Source: Anopheles merus (taxonomy: Eukaryota; Arthropoda; Insecta; Diptera; Culicidae). Taken from it: a DNA stretch of 64,000 nt. A program made the translations under genes and the position numbers. How positions within the stretch are numbered: the first letter of the stretch is position 1; each line of letters opens with the position of its first letter. Below, piece by piece: positions 1 to 15,500 of this stretch. The DNA lies in assembly GCF_017562075.2 (NCBI RefSeq), contig NC_054083.1, positions 40,841,255-40,905,254 of the forward strand, read 5' to 3'. The notes under the pieces are model-generated. The model saw nothing but the letters and a program-made list of their open reading frames with translations, had not been told where the DNA came from and ran no database searches.

Positions 1-3000
1 AAAACCGAGAACAAGCCGCATGGGTTTTGGGCGTTCCATCACCGGAAGCAGTTGTTTGCGGACCGGTGTTTTTCCTGTACCGATCACATACGCTGACCTT
101 AAGAAATGTCAAAGGTACGGCACACCTTGATCGGGCTGTTTTCTGGCGAGCGCTTTTCAATTAATGGTTTGTAATTGCTCGCTTCCTGCTGATCGAAAGC
201 TCGTTGCCTTTTGGCAATTCTAGCAACTTATCGTTTCACTCGGCGTACACCCGCACTCGAATTGTAAAGCTGCCACCGACACCGACACCGACACACTCCA
301 AACGAAGATGTCATAAATCATTGGTGCAGTCGCTCATACGGGGTAGCCCTTTAATTCGTGGTGCGGGCAAGCAAAACCCACCTTTGCTGCTCGGGACTTT
401 GCTGGAGGATCGCGCTCTTGATCGAGTGCAGGCAGGCCGGCCGAAAGCGGCAATTAGCATTGTCCTTTCAATTAAAATTCCACCCTTTTCCGCCAGGGAC
501 CGCCACCCCGGGGCCATTGGTGGCCCTCTGCTCCGGTACGCACCATCAAGCAGGAAGCTCCTCGGCACCGGCGACGCAAGACGAAGAAGACGCGCAAATA
601 TCGGTGACCGTGGCACACACACACACACACGGTCACGGTATCGATGGACGGTGTGGGGTGGGGTGGTGGAGGCAACACCGGAAAAGACCGTTGCGGCGGA
701 TGTTTGGAATCTCGGACGGCACAACCACAGCCGTCCGTCGTGCAGTGGCGTTGACATTGAACTCCACCGCGATCCGTTTGCGCCGTGTGCGCGATCGCGG
801 TAATTATGCATGCTCGTAGCGTGTATATTAGGTACCCTTACGCCTCCACTCCCTTTCCCTTTCCCTTGTGGTTGTGTGCACGCGTCCGATTAGCGCAATT
901 CCGATTGTGCGAACTCTAGTGTGTGTTTGCGAGAAGCGCAACGGCGAGTCGGTCACTCAGCCCGCATTGGCCGAGTGGAGGTGCCGGTGACGTGATTAGA
1001 CACAGATTAGGATTAGCACAAACAGTCACATAAGCACACATGCATGTAACGAGAATCTTGTCGTTTATTTTTTTTTTTTTGCAATCACAAGCCACCGAGC
1101 TGTTGTGGGTGATTAAAACTTAATTTCAGCTCCTTTCTCGCTTCAACGGTGGCTCGTGTTTCTCGCTCGCTCCCTTGTTTTGTGCCAGCGTAAACAGGGC
1201 CAGCAATCAAAGGCAACAAAAGCGACACACGACGACAGTTAGACACACGGTGGTCAAAGTTTATTAAAGTGGGTGCAAATCCATCCACACGCTCACCCCC
1301 CTTCGACATGAGTAAAGATCGCAGGCGTTAGAGAATTATTGAAGTTACCAATGGGGCATTAGTGGGAAGGTTTATTATGATTGAAAAAAAGGGGGCACAA
1401 TATGTAACGTGTCAGCATATTTACATCGATCAATCATCATTCCGGCAGCACACTGGAGGGCTTGCAGTAGGGCTTTACTGTTGTATGGGGGGGTGTTTTT
1501 GTAGGGCAAAAGAGGGTGTCCTCTTCGTGTCGTGCTGCCGTTGCCGCTGTCTGCCTGCCGGCGCCGATATATCAAGGTCAGCGTGGATCGATCGCCATAG
1601 AATGGATGGGACTCACATGCAGTGAGGCAATCGTTGTAAATACGGAGCATACACGACGTGCTGTATGTGGAGAACTTTACAGAACATTAGTTGTTGGGTT
1701 GGGGCGCTAGAGTTTTGGAACTGTAATATCCATTGTGGGTAGATGTAATTAACATTTTTGGTTCGGGTGATTTATTGGCAAGTAGCTTAAGCAAAGGAAG
1801 GCCCAAAAAAAAAACTCATTCCCCAAACGATGCATTCTGCATTCTTATACAAAATGTAAGGGTCACTCCGCTTGAGCCTCCGTTTAACGATGTATCTCTC
1901 TCTCTCCTTCTCTCTCTCTCGTTCTGATTCATAAAATGGGCATAGGGTAGGGATCAAAGTCAGAAGAACCACCCCCGATTGTGGTACCAGCGACAACGCC
2001 GACGACATAACAATGCAAACAAGCGCCTCCACACACACACACACACACGCGTAGACACGCACGTAAAGCGCATCAAATGAAAGAAAAGGACGGCAGGAAA
2101 AAGCGATCGAAATCGGCGACCACCGTCCAACAGTGTTCGTGGACTCGGCAGCGGCGCCCCTTTTAGTGTTATGGACGGATGACTTCGATGCTCGGTCGCA
2201 ATGGCGACGAACCTTGTGTGTTGGTGTTCGCGCGCGTTCGCGCTAAAAAAAATCGTGGTGGTGGGAAAAATACAAAAAAAAAAGGATGAACGAAATTTTC
2301 ACAAGGAGTGAACAAGAAAACTTCTTCACCCACCGCGCTCTGCACACCCGATCACACGGCGGTTGGGTGGGTTGGTGGCCCGTCGAGCGAATGCGTCGCC
2401 CAGTCACTCGATCGTACGCTAGCCGGCAGGTGGCCGCTTGGTGTCTTCCACCGATCGAGCACGAAAGTTGTTGAGTTGTTGCTTTTTTAGATCACTTTCC
2501 TTCAGAGTTCAATTGATTTGGTGAATATTTTGTTGTGCTTTTTTTGTGTGTGCAATTTTTGGTTAGTTTTTGTAATTGACGATCGTCTGTTTTTTTTTGG
2601 TTCGATTTGGTTACCTTTTTTAATTGTACCGTTTCCTTCCTCTTCCTGTACTTGCGCTCGATACACAGCGCGTCGATCGATTTCAAATAATAAGCGCGTC
2701 AAACGGTTTTGTGCGTCAAACCAGCTGGTGTTTCAATGATATGGCCTGTGAGTGATGTTCGCGTTTCGTGAGTCGTGAACGGCGGCCCCCCGGGGTAGAG
2801 TGTAGTGTATTCGCCCAAACGAACGGGCAGAACGGTGGAATGATGTGCTCACGTCAATCAGCGTCGAGCGTCTTAGCGATCGTGCTTTCTATGCCCTACA
2901 CTCGATAGAACGAGAGAGAGCCAGCGACGGCAGCGACGGCATGCGGTGATACCACTACACTTGGGAGATAGTTAATTAATTGAAATGACTTAACCCGATC

Positions 3001-3513
3001 ACGGAGTGATATCCTTCCTTTCCTGGGTCGATGTGCTGCCCGCCCGCATTGTGACGTAGGTTTTTGTGGCGGGTGAAGTGAATAAGAGCAGAGGATACGC
3101 TTTTTGAACGCCCACCAAGTGTTGATAAGTGTTTTTGAAAGTGGCAAACCGATCGGCAAAGGATTAAACCGACCCTTTTTGTTAGTGCGCCCGTAAAGTG
3201 TGATGATCGCCGCACGCACACACACATACAATTACTGAAAGATTTGCGTAAATTGAACGATCGGTTGGTGGATCGGGTGTGAAGTAGTGCGATCCTTTGT
3301 TCGGTTTCCCTTTTTTGTGCTTATCTGTTTTTTAATTCTTGGGTGTTACAATAAACACCTCCTCCCTGGATTTTGTAACGTTCAATCTAGTGATTACCAT
3401 CATCGTTGACCATCGGAAGCGTGTATTGCAAGCAGTTACGAAATAGTAACAAAAAAAGGATTTCACAAAAAGAAACACACACACACACACACACATATAC
3501 CGAGTCGTGCAAA
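1..3513 (+). other. Upstream and probable 5' UTR region of the long membrane-protein gene
   Basis: I see no convincing protein-coding exon here. The open frames are short, overlap on both strands and have no recognisable domain. The sequence holds CA-type microsatellites (near 613-632 and 2033-2050), CT runs (about 1893-1921) and A/T homopolymers. The last kilobase before the first coding ATG at 3514 is probably promoter plus 5' UTR, because the frame of the first exon is open back to about 3406 with no earlier in-frame ATG. I could not fix a transcription start: there is no clear TATA box, and candidate initiator matches are too weak to choose between. Confidence 0.4.
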
Positions 3514-6500
3514 ATGTCGAACAACGTCAGCAACGAAACCATTCCGGAAGAGCCCACCACACCAGAGCCGGAGCCGCCAGTCGATGAGAATGCGGAAGAA
3601 AAGGTACGTGAAGGATGTTACTCAGGCATGGACAATAAATACACCGACCGGCTGTCCGACTCGACCCACCCGACCGAGCCTTATAGTGGTAGATTGTTTT
3701 CGACTTTCGGTAAAGGATTTTGTGGAGCATGTGTCAAGGAAAATCGGCACAACAATCAGCCCCCCTTGGGGTGCAATTATCAGCCGCTCGGACGTTGGAC
3801 TGATGTAATTGATGAGTTTTGGTTATGTTTGTAGTAACAAGCTGTGTGAAATTTTGTAGCTTTTTTATAGAATAACACTTGACACATAGGAAGGTTCGTC
3901 GCTTTTTTGGCATTGATGTCTTTCGAGGCGTTATCTATTGCTGCATTAACGCATAACGAGCTGCTGTGCCGTTCTGGAAGCTCTTTTAAATAAGCTTATC
4001 TCTCATGTGTTAGAGCTCACTGAACTCGATTAGGAGAATGGAAAGGTCACACACGATATTCATAATATTGATTGTTATGAGCAGTTTTAGTTTCGAAGAT
4101 TAGACTTCAAAACTTTTCAACAAGAGCTCCAGTATACTGAAGATATGAACAGGTTTTAGTTTATGATCATCTCTCACCTTACACTTTCTTAGCTTCTTAG
4201 GCTGAAGATTATCCCCATTAAGCGTTAATTTATAGCGCGTAAAACGCCAAACGCTGCTCAATCGGCATTGATATTCCACCCAGTCTGTACCTACCAACAC
4301 CAACCTCCGTGCTGCAAAGTCCGCTTGAATCCTGCCCGCTTATTTGATTTGGTTTCTAGTCTGCACAAACCATTAAACAATAAATCACCATGCGCATAGG
4401 ATGTGTCGCATAGATTAAAAAAGTGTCGCTGTTATACCGCATCAGTGTGTGTCCTTCGCGGGGTGAAGGACTGCCGCTTTGGCAAGTTGGGTCAAGTTTA
4501 CCGCGCGTTAGTACTGTCGCGCGCGCGCGCGGTTCTTCTTTATGGCATAAAATGCAATTATTTTGCAAACCCCCCCATCATTCCAATGTGGCACCAAATG
4601 GTGAACAAATGGACGGACTGATGCAGCCGTACCTTACGTACTGAGATTAGCATATTTCAATCCGCGTATCGTTGACACGATACTGGCTCGCTTGGAAGAA
4701 GATCTGCGCAGCATGATGATCAAGCGATCGCGGATTTACACGATAATTGAATTAGTTTGGGTTCGATAAGCGCAAATGCGAAGGTATTAACGATAAGTTT
4801 GAACATCCATCCATTCGCATAAAATTGGTTGACGATAAATAGCGATGGCGGGTAAGTGTCGTTTCCATTCGACTAAAATAGAAAGATTTAACTAATGCAC
4901 ACACACAGAGAGCCCGTTTAACGGTCTATTTTGTGTCTATTTGCTCACCATTGCAGCCATTTTCCCGCAACAAAGAGCGCCCGTTAACACTTTTGTAATG
5001 GATCATTTAAAAGAGGGGAGCAAAAAGCGCTCTAAACAAAGTGGAGAAAGAAGCGAAAGCACAACAGGAGAACAGAACAAAAGCGTAACGAATTGCCCAT
5101 TATATAATCACCACGTTGGTGCGTGCGTGTGTGTGTGTGTGCATGAGCGTAATCAGTGTCATGAAAAGCATTTATACGCAATCATTAGCAGCGCTTTGGA
5201 CGTTTGAGAAATTTCAACGATTCTAGCAAGTGCCGCACGCCGCACCATTTGCTCGCCGCCGTGCTAAATGGCTTAGAACAGGTGAGCGAGAAAAGTAGAA
5301 ATAAAGACGTAAGACGGTGTTAGCTACTGCTGCCGCTCATTAGGAGCACTTAGTGCAATTGAGTGAGTGTAAAATGAAACGTAAGAAGAATTTAAACGGC
5401 AGGTGTGTGCTGGTAGTGCTAATATTAAGCAGAGAGACCTGGCGAACAAGAACAGACTCCACCCAAGCTCAATTATGAGCTGAATATAGCGTGTGCCACG
5501 CGTAATCGATTGTGTTTGAAAGGAGCCTAAAGGCATTATTACAAGCAAAAACAAAAAACTGGGAGAGCCTCGGTCAAACGGTTCCAGCTGATCTGGTCCG
5601 GGGCACGTGTCCCTTCACCGCGAACGTACGGGGAGATCGTGCATTCTTAGCATTCTGGAAAGCTTCCCGGACACAAATAACAGAGCACGTGTAGCTAGCA
5701 CCCACTGACCTGCTCGGTGCAGGTGTTGGACACCCCATCGGTGGACACCCATTCGTTCCCAGTCTATTTCTGCCGTGTGACAGATAGATTCAATCAGACG
5801 TGCTACGGTACAAACTAGATCGTGATCGAGCACCAGCAATCAACCATATCCGTCGAATTCTGGTGGCGTATGGGCAAATGCTGCATAGTCATGAGCGAAT
5901 GATCGGTTTATAATCGTTTCGTGCGAGCCTTTGCTGTGGTGAGTTTGGTGAGCTAGCCAACGTAAACGCACGCAATCGGCGGATGATGTTCATTCATCAT
6001 CAGGACACAAGCAGGTGTTGTGTGCGACCAACCGACCGACCGATCGCGAATGGCGACCAACGGGCTGCGGTGACCGTCTGTTAATACTTCTCGCTGCCTT
6101 TGCAATGGCGTAAAATATGCAGCGGGATTCTTGGGCCTTGTGAGAAACCGGGCACAATTAGTGACACATCATGTGTGTCTAATAGCACAGCAGCAAATGT
6201 CGATCAGGAAGACCGTTCAATTTTGTGTCACAAACTATTCACCGATTCATTCGCTTCAAAAGATAACCTCCTGCGGAACCTTTCCTGCAATGGCCTTGGA
6301 AAGGCTTGGGAAGGCAAAGAATCAAATTTAGAAGGTCGAACCATGAATGTTTTAAGCAAAAACAGAGGGGGCAATTCCAGATACGAAACTCAAATTAGAT
6401 AAAAAAATGGGAATCAAGTTTTACTGCCCTCGCAAGAACCACAGTTTTGCTCGTCTAATACACACAATCTTTGTTTTAATGTGCCAAGCATGTTAAGTGC

Positions 6501-9500
6501 CTGCTGCGTGCTGAGCCGCACGATGGACGCGATGTCTCATTACAGGGCGTTAGAACGCGTTAGAAGCTTTTTGGGCGTACGAAGTTCGAAGTCCGCAAAA
6601 CGTCAAGAATGCGGCCGTTTAATGGTTAGCGTTGTCAGCCTTCTTCTTCACCATCATCAGGCCATCCTTCATTTATTTCTTCTCGTGTGTGTATTTAAAC
6701 GCGAATGTGAACGCTCCAATTTCGAAGCTGCTTCGGTTGAAGAAAAAAAAAAGACCTGAAACACCATTCCAAGAACATGTTGCTTGCCACAAGCTCACTC
6801 TTGTTCTAGCGTTAGTCCAACCGGCACAAAGTAATCAACAGTAAAACGGTGGGTTTACGTGGTTAAGAACAAATTAAAGAGAGAACCAAAAAAGTTCTAC
6901 CAAACCAAAGCTTCCTTTCACTTTTAACCAGGCCTTTGGACGAGTTGCTGTAAGTCGGGGCAGTTAGCAACAGTCGCCCTTAGAACACAGAAAGCGCCCC
7001 AACACGTCCCACACACTGGTCCTCTGTTCGCAGGTTCTAATTATGCTGGCTGGGATTTAAAACAAAAAAGCAACGCGTGTTGAGATATCAACTGATCATC
7101 ACGGTGTAATAGACAATGTTGGAAGATTGATGAACCCGCGTGTACGTCCAAGCGACTGACCTTGAATATTCTCCAAAAGACTAGATTTGTTTTTAGTCCA
7201 AATGGTAATGGGTTTTGAAGTGGTAAAAACAAAACCAATATTTTAGAAGGGGCACAACTCACACTCTGACCCAGCGGGTAAATGCATTCCCAACGTTTGG
7301 CGTCCACCAATGCTGCAGACTGCAAAATTCAACACCTAGATGTTAATAAATGAAAGAAGAAGTTTTTGGTGATGCATTTTTGAAGTTTTGGCATGAACGA
7401 GGTGTGATAGTGTTATGAATAAATGTTTGTTTTTTGACAGCGAAATGATCGCAACTTAATAACGTTATGAGCGTTAAGCACTGTTAGGATCAACTAAATC
7501 AGCACACGTGTTAAAAGCTCGCTGCTAAAAGCTTCAATTATGCTTTCTTGCTGCTGTGTCTTCATAGCTCCATTATCACATTGCCCAACACAATAATGCA
7601 CTTGCTATCAAAGGCGACTGCTCTGCGAAAAGTTCTGACGTCAGTGTGCGGCAGAATGCCGTTTAGGACCTTCATGCCTTTAGTCTCGCTGTGTACCAAT
7701 CCAAGACACTACGACACGGCAAAATCAAAAGCTAAACACTCTCTTGATCAGGGCGGTTAACCGCTTTCGACAACCCGGTACACAGTCTATCAAACGTTAC
7801 AACAAAGCCTCAATGCCCTCGTACAAGAGTGTTAGCCAAAAAGTGTGGGTTTCTATACAAAAAAAAAAAGCGCGGCTTGACGTCACGCACCAAACTTTCT
7901 CAGCATTCAGTACTGAGTCCCAAAACTCGGCTCAACATTTTGACCACGAAGGGCGTGGAGAATGTTTGAAGTTCATCAATTATGTTACTCCAGCGGGTGG
8001 AGAGAGGGTGGATTGTACTGCCGGGGGGAGCTGTCAGTCAGAGCCCACAGCCAACGCTTACAACGGCGGGAAGTGATTGTGCCGACAAGCCAGAAATCAA
8101 TTAACCCATGTTCTCCCCGTGTCCCAGTCCATCCGGGTGTCCTGGGTCGCCGCAGGTTTAAGTACCTTTTGGAATCGATCCAAGATACCGGGAGTCTACG
8201 GACAAACTGACCACCATCGGCGAGTTGTAAAGAGAGTACTGAGAAACTGAACCAGTGGGTGGGGAAAGATCAGGTTCCGGAGTGATGGCGATATAACGAC
8301 ACTGCTCTCGATCGTCCGATAATCCCTCAAAAAACCAGTAACAGCAGAAATTTAGCAGAAACAAGCCGAGGGGCCTACTGAGATGATCGTTCTGGATTAG
8401 AGGATATTTTCACCCCGCGAAAGCGTATGGATTGTATCCTTAGTAACCGGGGCGGTTTTTATGGCGATCCTTAACGAAACGGCATGACACGGTACTTTGG
8501 ATTATGTTTCCGTTCTTGTCATTTCGGGTGTGTGTGTGTCATGCCAAATTTGGAACCGAGCTTATCTTCGATCAATACCAATTCCGAGCCAAGCCGAGCC
8601 ACGCTGCGTGAACACATTAACGTTGTGGATTGCGTCTAATGATCTACGCGCTCCTGCACGCTTCTCATCGATTGTTTCGATCAGTTCTCGTGCGTGAAAT
8701 CGAGCGGGTAAATTGATTGGTCGCGCATACTTTACCCACGTGCGGTATGTATGTGCACGTGGAGAGGGGAGCGCCAACACAGAACGCGGTCGCGTTTCGC
8801 GCGATGGCATGTAAAAAAACACCATCCGATCATCTTTATTTGATTTTCAGAACAACAGACGCATAGGGCTGCTTGGTTAATACATCATTAAAGCCAGCTT
8901 CACACTTCACGTCTTCAAAATCATCACATCACGTCTGGCAGACAGGCAGATTGCCCTCGAAGGACATATCGTGGCTTTTGTTCCTCACGGTGACAGAAAT
9001 TGGCTGCGTTGTAAGAGATGAGTCGATAGCATTAACAACCCACTCCCCAAAAAGAAGACTCGCATCGACCGGCTTACAGATGGAGCAGCAGCGTTATGTA
9101 AATAACCCATCAACGCTGTAGCGTCCACAGCAACGGGCACCCATAGGGCTACGCGCACAAATTAAACACTAACCTAGCGTAAAATTAAACAGCAGAAGAT
9201 GCCGGTTTCTCGCAGTTCCGGCACACAATTCCGCAACACAATCGAGAACGGTACACTCAACACCTCAACCATAGATCGTATACCGCTCGTTTACCGACCT
9301 GAGTAGAGCGGTAGCGCGGTCAAACAATGCACCATCATCAACACCATCATCACAATTCGATCGAACCTACCTACTACTACTACTGTGCTGTGCGGAACTG
9401 CTGTGGGAGCCCGGGGAGGCTACGGCTTTAATGGCTTCATATTCCTATTATGTGTACGATTGAACGGAAGCAAATTAGGTGCCACATGCCATATCTGGGG

Positions 9501-12500
9501 AGGGGGTGATAAAAGGCTCAGATCCAAATAAATCATTAATTTGTGATGAGCTATAAGCTGCTTTGTATACTGGTTTGGGAGGGGTAGTTTGTTTATGAAT
9601 CCGTGAGAAATATCCCTTCCTGCGGCGCTGGCCGAGATGGCCTTTCTAAGGGAGAGATAAAATACTTGAATCATTTAAAATACAACCATTATTTATCAAG
9701 ATCTTGAAGTTAAAACCGATTAAAAGTACCAAGCAGAGAACTATTTCCTAGTCGATGCAAATAACCCTACATAGACCAGTCCGAAACCGTCAGAGCTCGA
9801 GCTGTGATCGTTCCGTGATCATTGCTTGCCATCCATTCTGTCATCAAAAGAACAACTGCAAATTAAGCATTTAAGCTGCGAGGAAGTGTACGCTTAGAAA
9901 TTAAAGCGATTTTGAAGTTACAATCGACATCCAACCCTCCCCAAACTCGCACCACCCATCATCCAATACGATCCAAGCTGAAGTGTTTGCTCTAAAGCAT
10001 TACATTCAAATATCACTTTGAGGCTTACCCAAAACAGCTGTTTCTTTTGACGGAAGCGATACGGGGGAAGCGAAAAAAACGCACAAGCCCCTTCGTAATC
10101 CTCAAGTGTCAAGCATGATCTAGCGATTCTACCGTTTTGTTTGCTGGCTGGCTCAGTGACCTTCGCATTCCCGTGCAGAAAGCGGTACATTTTGTCGTAA
10201 AAAACACTACCAACCACATCGCTCGGCTCGGTTGTACAAAATGCTGTGTACAATCGTACGCAAAATGTCAATATTTGGCTGAATTGGCGGTTCATTGTGC
10301 TGCCATTTAGACTACCGATTTGCTGCCGGTAAATATCAATTAAACGTCCAACGGTATTGAGCTTAGCCTTATTTGCGCACGCACGTTTGTTACGAGGATG
10401 CACACCGTTAATTTCATAATTTTTAGCAATATTCAAAAAAGTTGCTAAAAATACAGCTACAAGCCCGCACGATTTATGTGACACATTTCCATGTCCGTTT
10501 TACCGGCCGGTTCAACACACACAACCATCGACTCACGAAGTGGGCATAATATTTCCATTATCTTTTGCGCACCGCATCATCCCATCCAACCTTCCGAATG
10601 TCGTCTTTAACCGTGTTGTGACATTCGCACAGCTACAACAGCGAAAACGAGCCTTCTTCCCGCGCCCAAACACGCATAAGCAGTTCAGGCTACTTGGGCT
10701 GTTGCATAAAACCTTCCCCTAGCCATTGCAGAGCCCCATTTGCACACTTAACGACCGGGAGAACCGAGGGACCCGAGTAGTGGAAGCCACACACAGCGAG
10801 AGGAGAAGAGGTCACCCATGTTACGTCATGGGACGTCTCGTATATTCGTGGAGTGGAAATCCACAGATGGTTGCTTCAGCGGTTGTGATAATGCTCCCGG
10901 TGCTAATGTAGATCGAACAAATATGGAGGGCTGGCTCTCTCTCGCTCTCTCTGGACCCACTTTTGCATGCTCCAGTTACAACCAAGGGGGGGTGGTGTTA
11001 TAAACACACATTGGTGAGCGTAGCATCACAAAACCACCCTTGAACTTGACACGGTAGCAGGCGAATGTGGAAATTAAATTACCGTGCGCTGGTCGTGCCC
11101 GGTTGTCGTTGCCTCGATCGCAGTTAAATGCTGCGTCGTGTTTTTCCATGCCTTCTTCTCATTTCGCCTTCCCAATTTCCCATTCATCAGCGCGTTTAGA
11201 TAACTGAATATTTATTTTAGTGTTTGCTTTTGGAGGAAACCCCACGACACGAAGATCGAAAAGCGTTTCAGGACTGGTTATAAGTACCCTCGACTGGATG
11301 ATCATTTGCTTGATCGTGCGATCGCACATTACATTCTCGACGCTGTTTTATTGATGTTTTACTGCACACCAACCCCGGAAGTGGCATGCGGGCGAACCAT
11401 CTTAATCAATATCGCCTGCCACGTGGAGTGGCACATCATCGGCGCGAATGGCTTTTCAATTAAAATGCACTCCTTCGCCTACACTCATGTGCAGGAGATG
11501 CAGCGGCATATGCTCGATGGGGCACGTGTTTTTAATCGTTCTGATGCGACGAATAAAGCGCTTTAGCGAATGGAGTTTAATTTCGGTGTGTGTGGAGGAG
11601 GCTGGTTCACAGTTCGATCACACAGACAGGCAGGCATGTAGGCAGGCAGGTAGGCAAGTAATTAGAGCCGGAGACAACCCGTTGCCCCTTGCGTCGACGT
11701 TAGTTCGCATGCCTCAATCATGGTGGCGAATTAAAGATGATTAATTTATGGTACCTTCATGGCATTCGGCGAAACACTGAAAGGCGCTGAGGCGAACGAG
11801 GCGGATGGCTATAACTTCATGAGGAGAATGGCCACTTCAAGTGTTACAGTTAGCTTGGGTTGAGAACGCGTTTTAAAGATAACGTGCGCTTTAACGGGGT
11901 GGTACGTACGCGTCGCATAATTTTGCATAATAAAGCACCAACGTCAGGAAGATCTCATGCTAGGAAGTGCTTCTCAATTGTGATCGATCCACTCGTAATA
12001 CAGCTAAATCTGCGCTCAAAAGTCTATAGGCTGCTGTACTCACTCTACCTTAAAATTGCTGAATTAGGCATTTTGTTGAACCCGCAGCAGAAGGATCCGT
12101 TATCTGGCATCAACACCTCATCCGCGGACGGCGGCCTGCTAATGATGCTTGAGGCAGCCTGGCAGATCAATGTTCCTGCCGGTGCTTAACACAACATCTC
12201 CACAAGCGCGCTACCTGACATGGATTCAATACAATACAAAGATCTTCCACCTCGCCAAGGGGGGGTGCGCATCTTCAAGGTTACAATGTTGAGAAGCGAA
12301 GAGGTAACAAAAAAATGAACTCTCTGCGATGCTTGATACCGACTCGACGATGTCAGTGTCAATCAAACGGGGAGGAATCTCGGTTGCTGTTAAGTGATGA
12401 AGGAAAGGGGAGGATGTTCAACGACGCTAAAACTGACGCTGACTTCTCGCGTGAGCTGACCAGGTGGAATAACCGGAACAAACAAACGGTCAAACAAAGA

Positions 12501-15500
12501 GACGATCAGCCTCAATAGCCTCAGGGCGTCAGTCTGAGCCCTTACAGATCTTTCAAGCAAGATCAAACTTGACTCACGATCTGTTCTTTCGGCACAAAAA
12601 GCTTCCCTTTTAGACATGGAAATTATCTCCATCTGCTTCCCTTAGGGTGGGCTAATTTTCTTTCAATATTTGAACACAATAAAATATAGCATTTATTTGT
12701 ACAAAGAAAAAAAAATGGGAGAGCGGACAAAGACACCGATTAGAAGCGGGCGCAATTAAAAGTATGATCTCATTCTTCACCCTCGGGGGGATGTATCTGA
12801 TCAGCCTGCCGTGTGCTCTGCATAGAGGATTGCTGCCCCTCAACATCATACATGCACATACGATAACGAGCACTCCACACCCGGATACGAAACGACCTCG
12901 CCAAAGGTTCAACGAAACCGTGAAGTCTCGTGCTGAAGCGCGAATGATGAACCGAGGTGATGATGCTACAAAATGTCTAATCCGCCACCATCCGGGCGTC
13001 GGAGCAAATGTGCATTCTTTGCCGCGAAGACCTTTTTTCCTGGGCCAGTATTATCTGTTCTTATACAGAAAAAGGCGGGCTTTTTCAGTATAAGTGCGCG
13101 AACAGGATCCAATATATCATCGGTTTTGCTACGCTGAAGAAGTCTCAATTCTGATTGTTTTGCTAACAACTCTCGCGTGATGTGTAATTTGTGTGTCGTG
13201 GCTATTTTTTTGTATCATCCGTTCCGTCTTCCAGCTCGTTAAACGCTGTTTTTTTTTTTGCTGTAACAGCACTTCAGGTCATTTTTCTCCACCCATTGGA
13301 GGCATCGTCCTCGCGCAGGAACCATTTATAGTGATTACATAATTTGAAAAAAGGCGCGTACCAGCCCCCTTTTTGAGAATTGGACATCCATTAGCTTTGG
13401 CTTGGTTGGGTAGAATTGGAAAGAATTTGGAAACATTTTTTGCTTATCTATTTGAACCAATTTGATCGAACCTGTCGAATGCCTGAATGGTGCTGGGAAA
13501 TGATAATTGTACAGGCGTGTGTCCCTATTTTTAGCACCGAATTGTCCATCGATGGTCGGTGAACTTTTTCCACTTCGACGGCGTACTACCAAGGTTTCCG
13601 ATTAGGCATTGCTGTGCTGTACAGCTTGAAAGGAAATTTGCTTCGTCACGTGCCACAGCGGGTAGGTCCGGGATGCGTGCGATGAGCGTGGTTGGATTAA
13701 TGTTGCTTCGCGACGGCACGCACGTTCTGTGTCGAACACGTAGTTCCGGTTACATAATGAAAGGAATTAAAATTACCAAACGAAGGGATTTAATGAATTT
13801 TGGATTAATTTGTTACTTTAAATTCAACTACAAAAATGATCGTTAAGGACATAGTGAGAAGAACTTGCAAGAATTCATTGCTAGTGAGAAGCTCTGTGAG
13901 CGATGCTTGCTCAGCTGCTCACTATAGGCAAGCAACAGCTGATCAGATGCGGGCTTAGCATTGCAAGAGAGTTTCATCTCATTTTGAGAGCAATCGCCGC
14001 TCACTGAGTGCGGTTGAGGTTCGCTCTCGCAGCATCCGCACTAGGTCACGCAGAGAGCTGATCTCTTCGCACGACTCACTCTCACACGGCTGTGCCGTGC
14101 CTCCGTGAGATCAAAGGCACCACCACAGAGAACGAGAGCGAGAGAGAGAGTGTGGTTTGCAAATTTTATGTAATTCCCATATAACTCTACCGCCAGCAGC
14201 GGGCGGACTGTCAGTTTATGCACAGCCTTTGCGGAGTGTGCCGACACACCAGGCAGCCAGCAGTAGTAGAGAGAGTACAGTGAGTACGCGCGGAGTGTGA
14301 TTAACGTTGTGGTGGGATCCGCTAGCCATCCAAAAAAAGAGGTGGGACAACCGATTGATCGTGTTTGCGTGCCCCGCACCACCAGAGCTTCCCGGGAGGG
14401 ACAACCCAACACAAACACTCCAGCATCCATATCCCAAACGCCCCTTAGGCCGGTTGGGGTTTGTTGCGCAAGATCTAGCCCGGGCTTTTGCCCGCACTCC
14501 CCGGCACGCCACCGGCTCGTTAACGCTCCGTGCCTGCTCCGCCAGCTTGGAAACTGCATCCAAAAGTGGTGGTTGCGTTGTGTGCAGTTTTTGAAGTTCA
14601 GTTTTATCACACACCGAGGTGTACCGGCAGAAGTAAGACCCCGTGCCACGAGAGACTCACACAGTGTGCAGTGTGTGCTCCCCAAATCGTTTGTTGGCGT
14701 GCTTTGCGTGTGCAGGTCCTTGCAGAATAGCGCGACGGCAGGAAGTGCGCGGTTCGTTGCGCAATCCCGACGCGACACAGACACTTTCAAGGACCCCGCA
14801 TCGGGTGTGTGATGTAATAGCCTGCCCAGCCAAGAACTCACCGACTTTCTTTAACCTTCCTTTCGCGGTTGGCCGTTTTATCCCTCACTCATACCCTCCT
14901 TTCACACACGCATGATTCATTGGCCCGACCGCAGCACGAGACGAGTCGTGCGGTTTTCGGTGAAGCTGAACTGACTGGGTAAATGTCAATCAATTCCGCA
15001 TGTGTGTGTGTAACCCATTTCCCGCATCGCAAAGTATTGGCAGCGTGCTTGCAGTTAAATAACCTCGTGCGCTTGCGTACGTTTTGAGTGAGCTGGGAAG
15101 AAATTTAAACTTAAACTCACGGGCTGCGCAAAACCATACGCGCGTGCAGCAGTGCCAACGGTTGGCAAATGCGGTGCGGTGCCGCGGTATTGCAAGCAAC
15201 GTTCGTGTTGGTGAAAAATGCATAAAAACACACAGTGACATCGAATCGAGAGAGAGAGATAGAGAGAGAGAATATGCCAAAGTGTGTGAAAGTGTGTATT
15301 GCACAGTAGGCAGAGGGGAAAAGAAGTGCAAAACCCAAGCAAACATTGCAGCCTGTCATAAGTCGAAATAATCGAGTGTGCATTGAAAAGGCTGCCAGAA
15401 GGCTCCAACTGAAGTGATCCAAAACAAACGATCAAGGAAGAAGCTTCTTCTGCTGCTGCTGCTGGTGATAAACTTTATGCTTTGCGTGATTTCGACGGAA

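Noticed and set aside
9918..10484. 188-codon open frame on the minus strand
   Set aside because: No motif, membrane segment pattern or neighbouring exons that support a gene; consistent with chance in a long intron.
14041..14841. 266-codon open frame on the minus strand
   Set aside because: No recognisable domain or splice signals; it overlaps frames on both strands in GC-rich sequence that better fits promoter and 5' UTR of the plus-strand exon at 15616.
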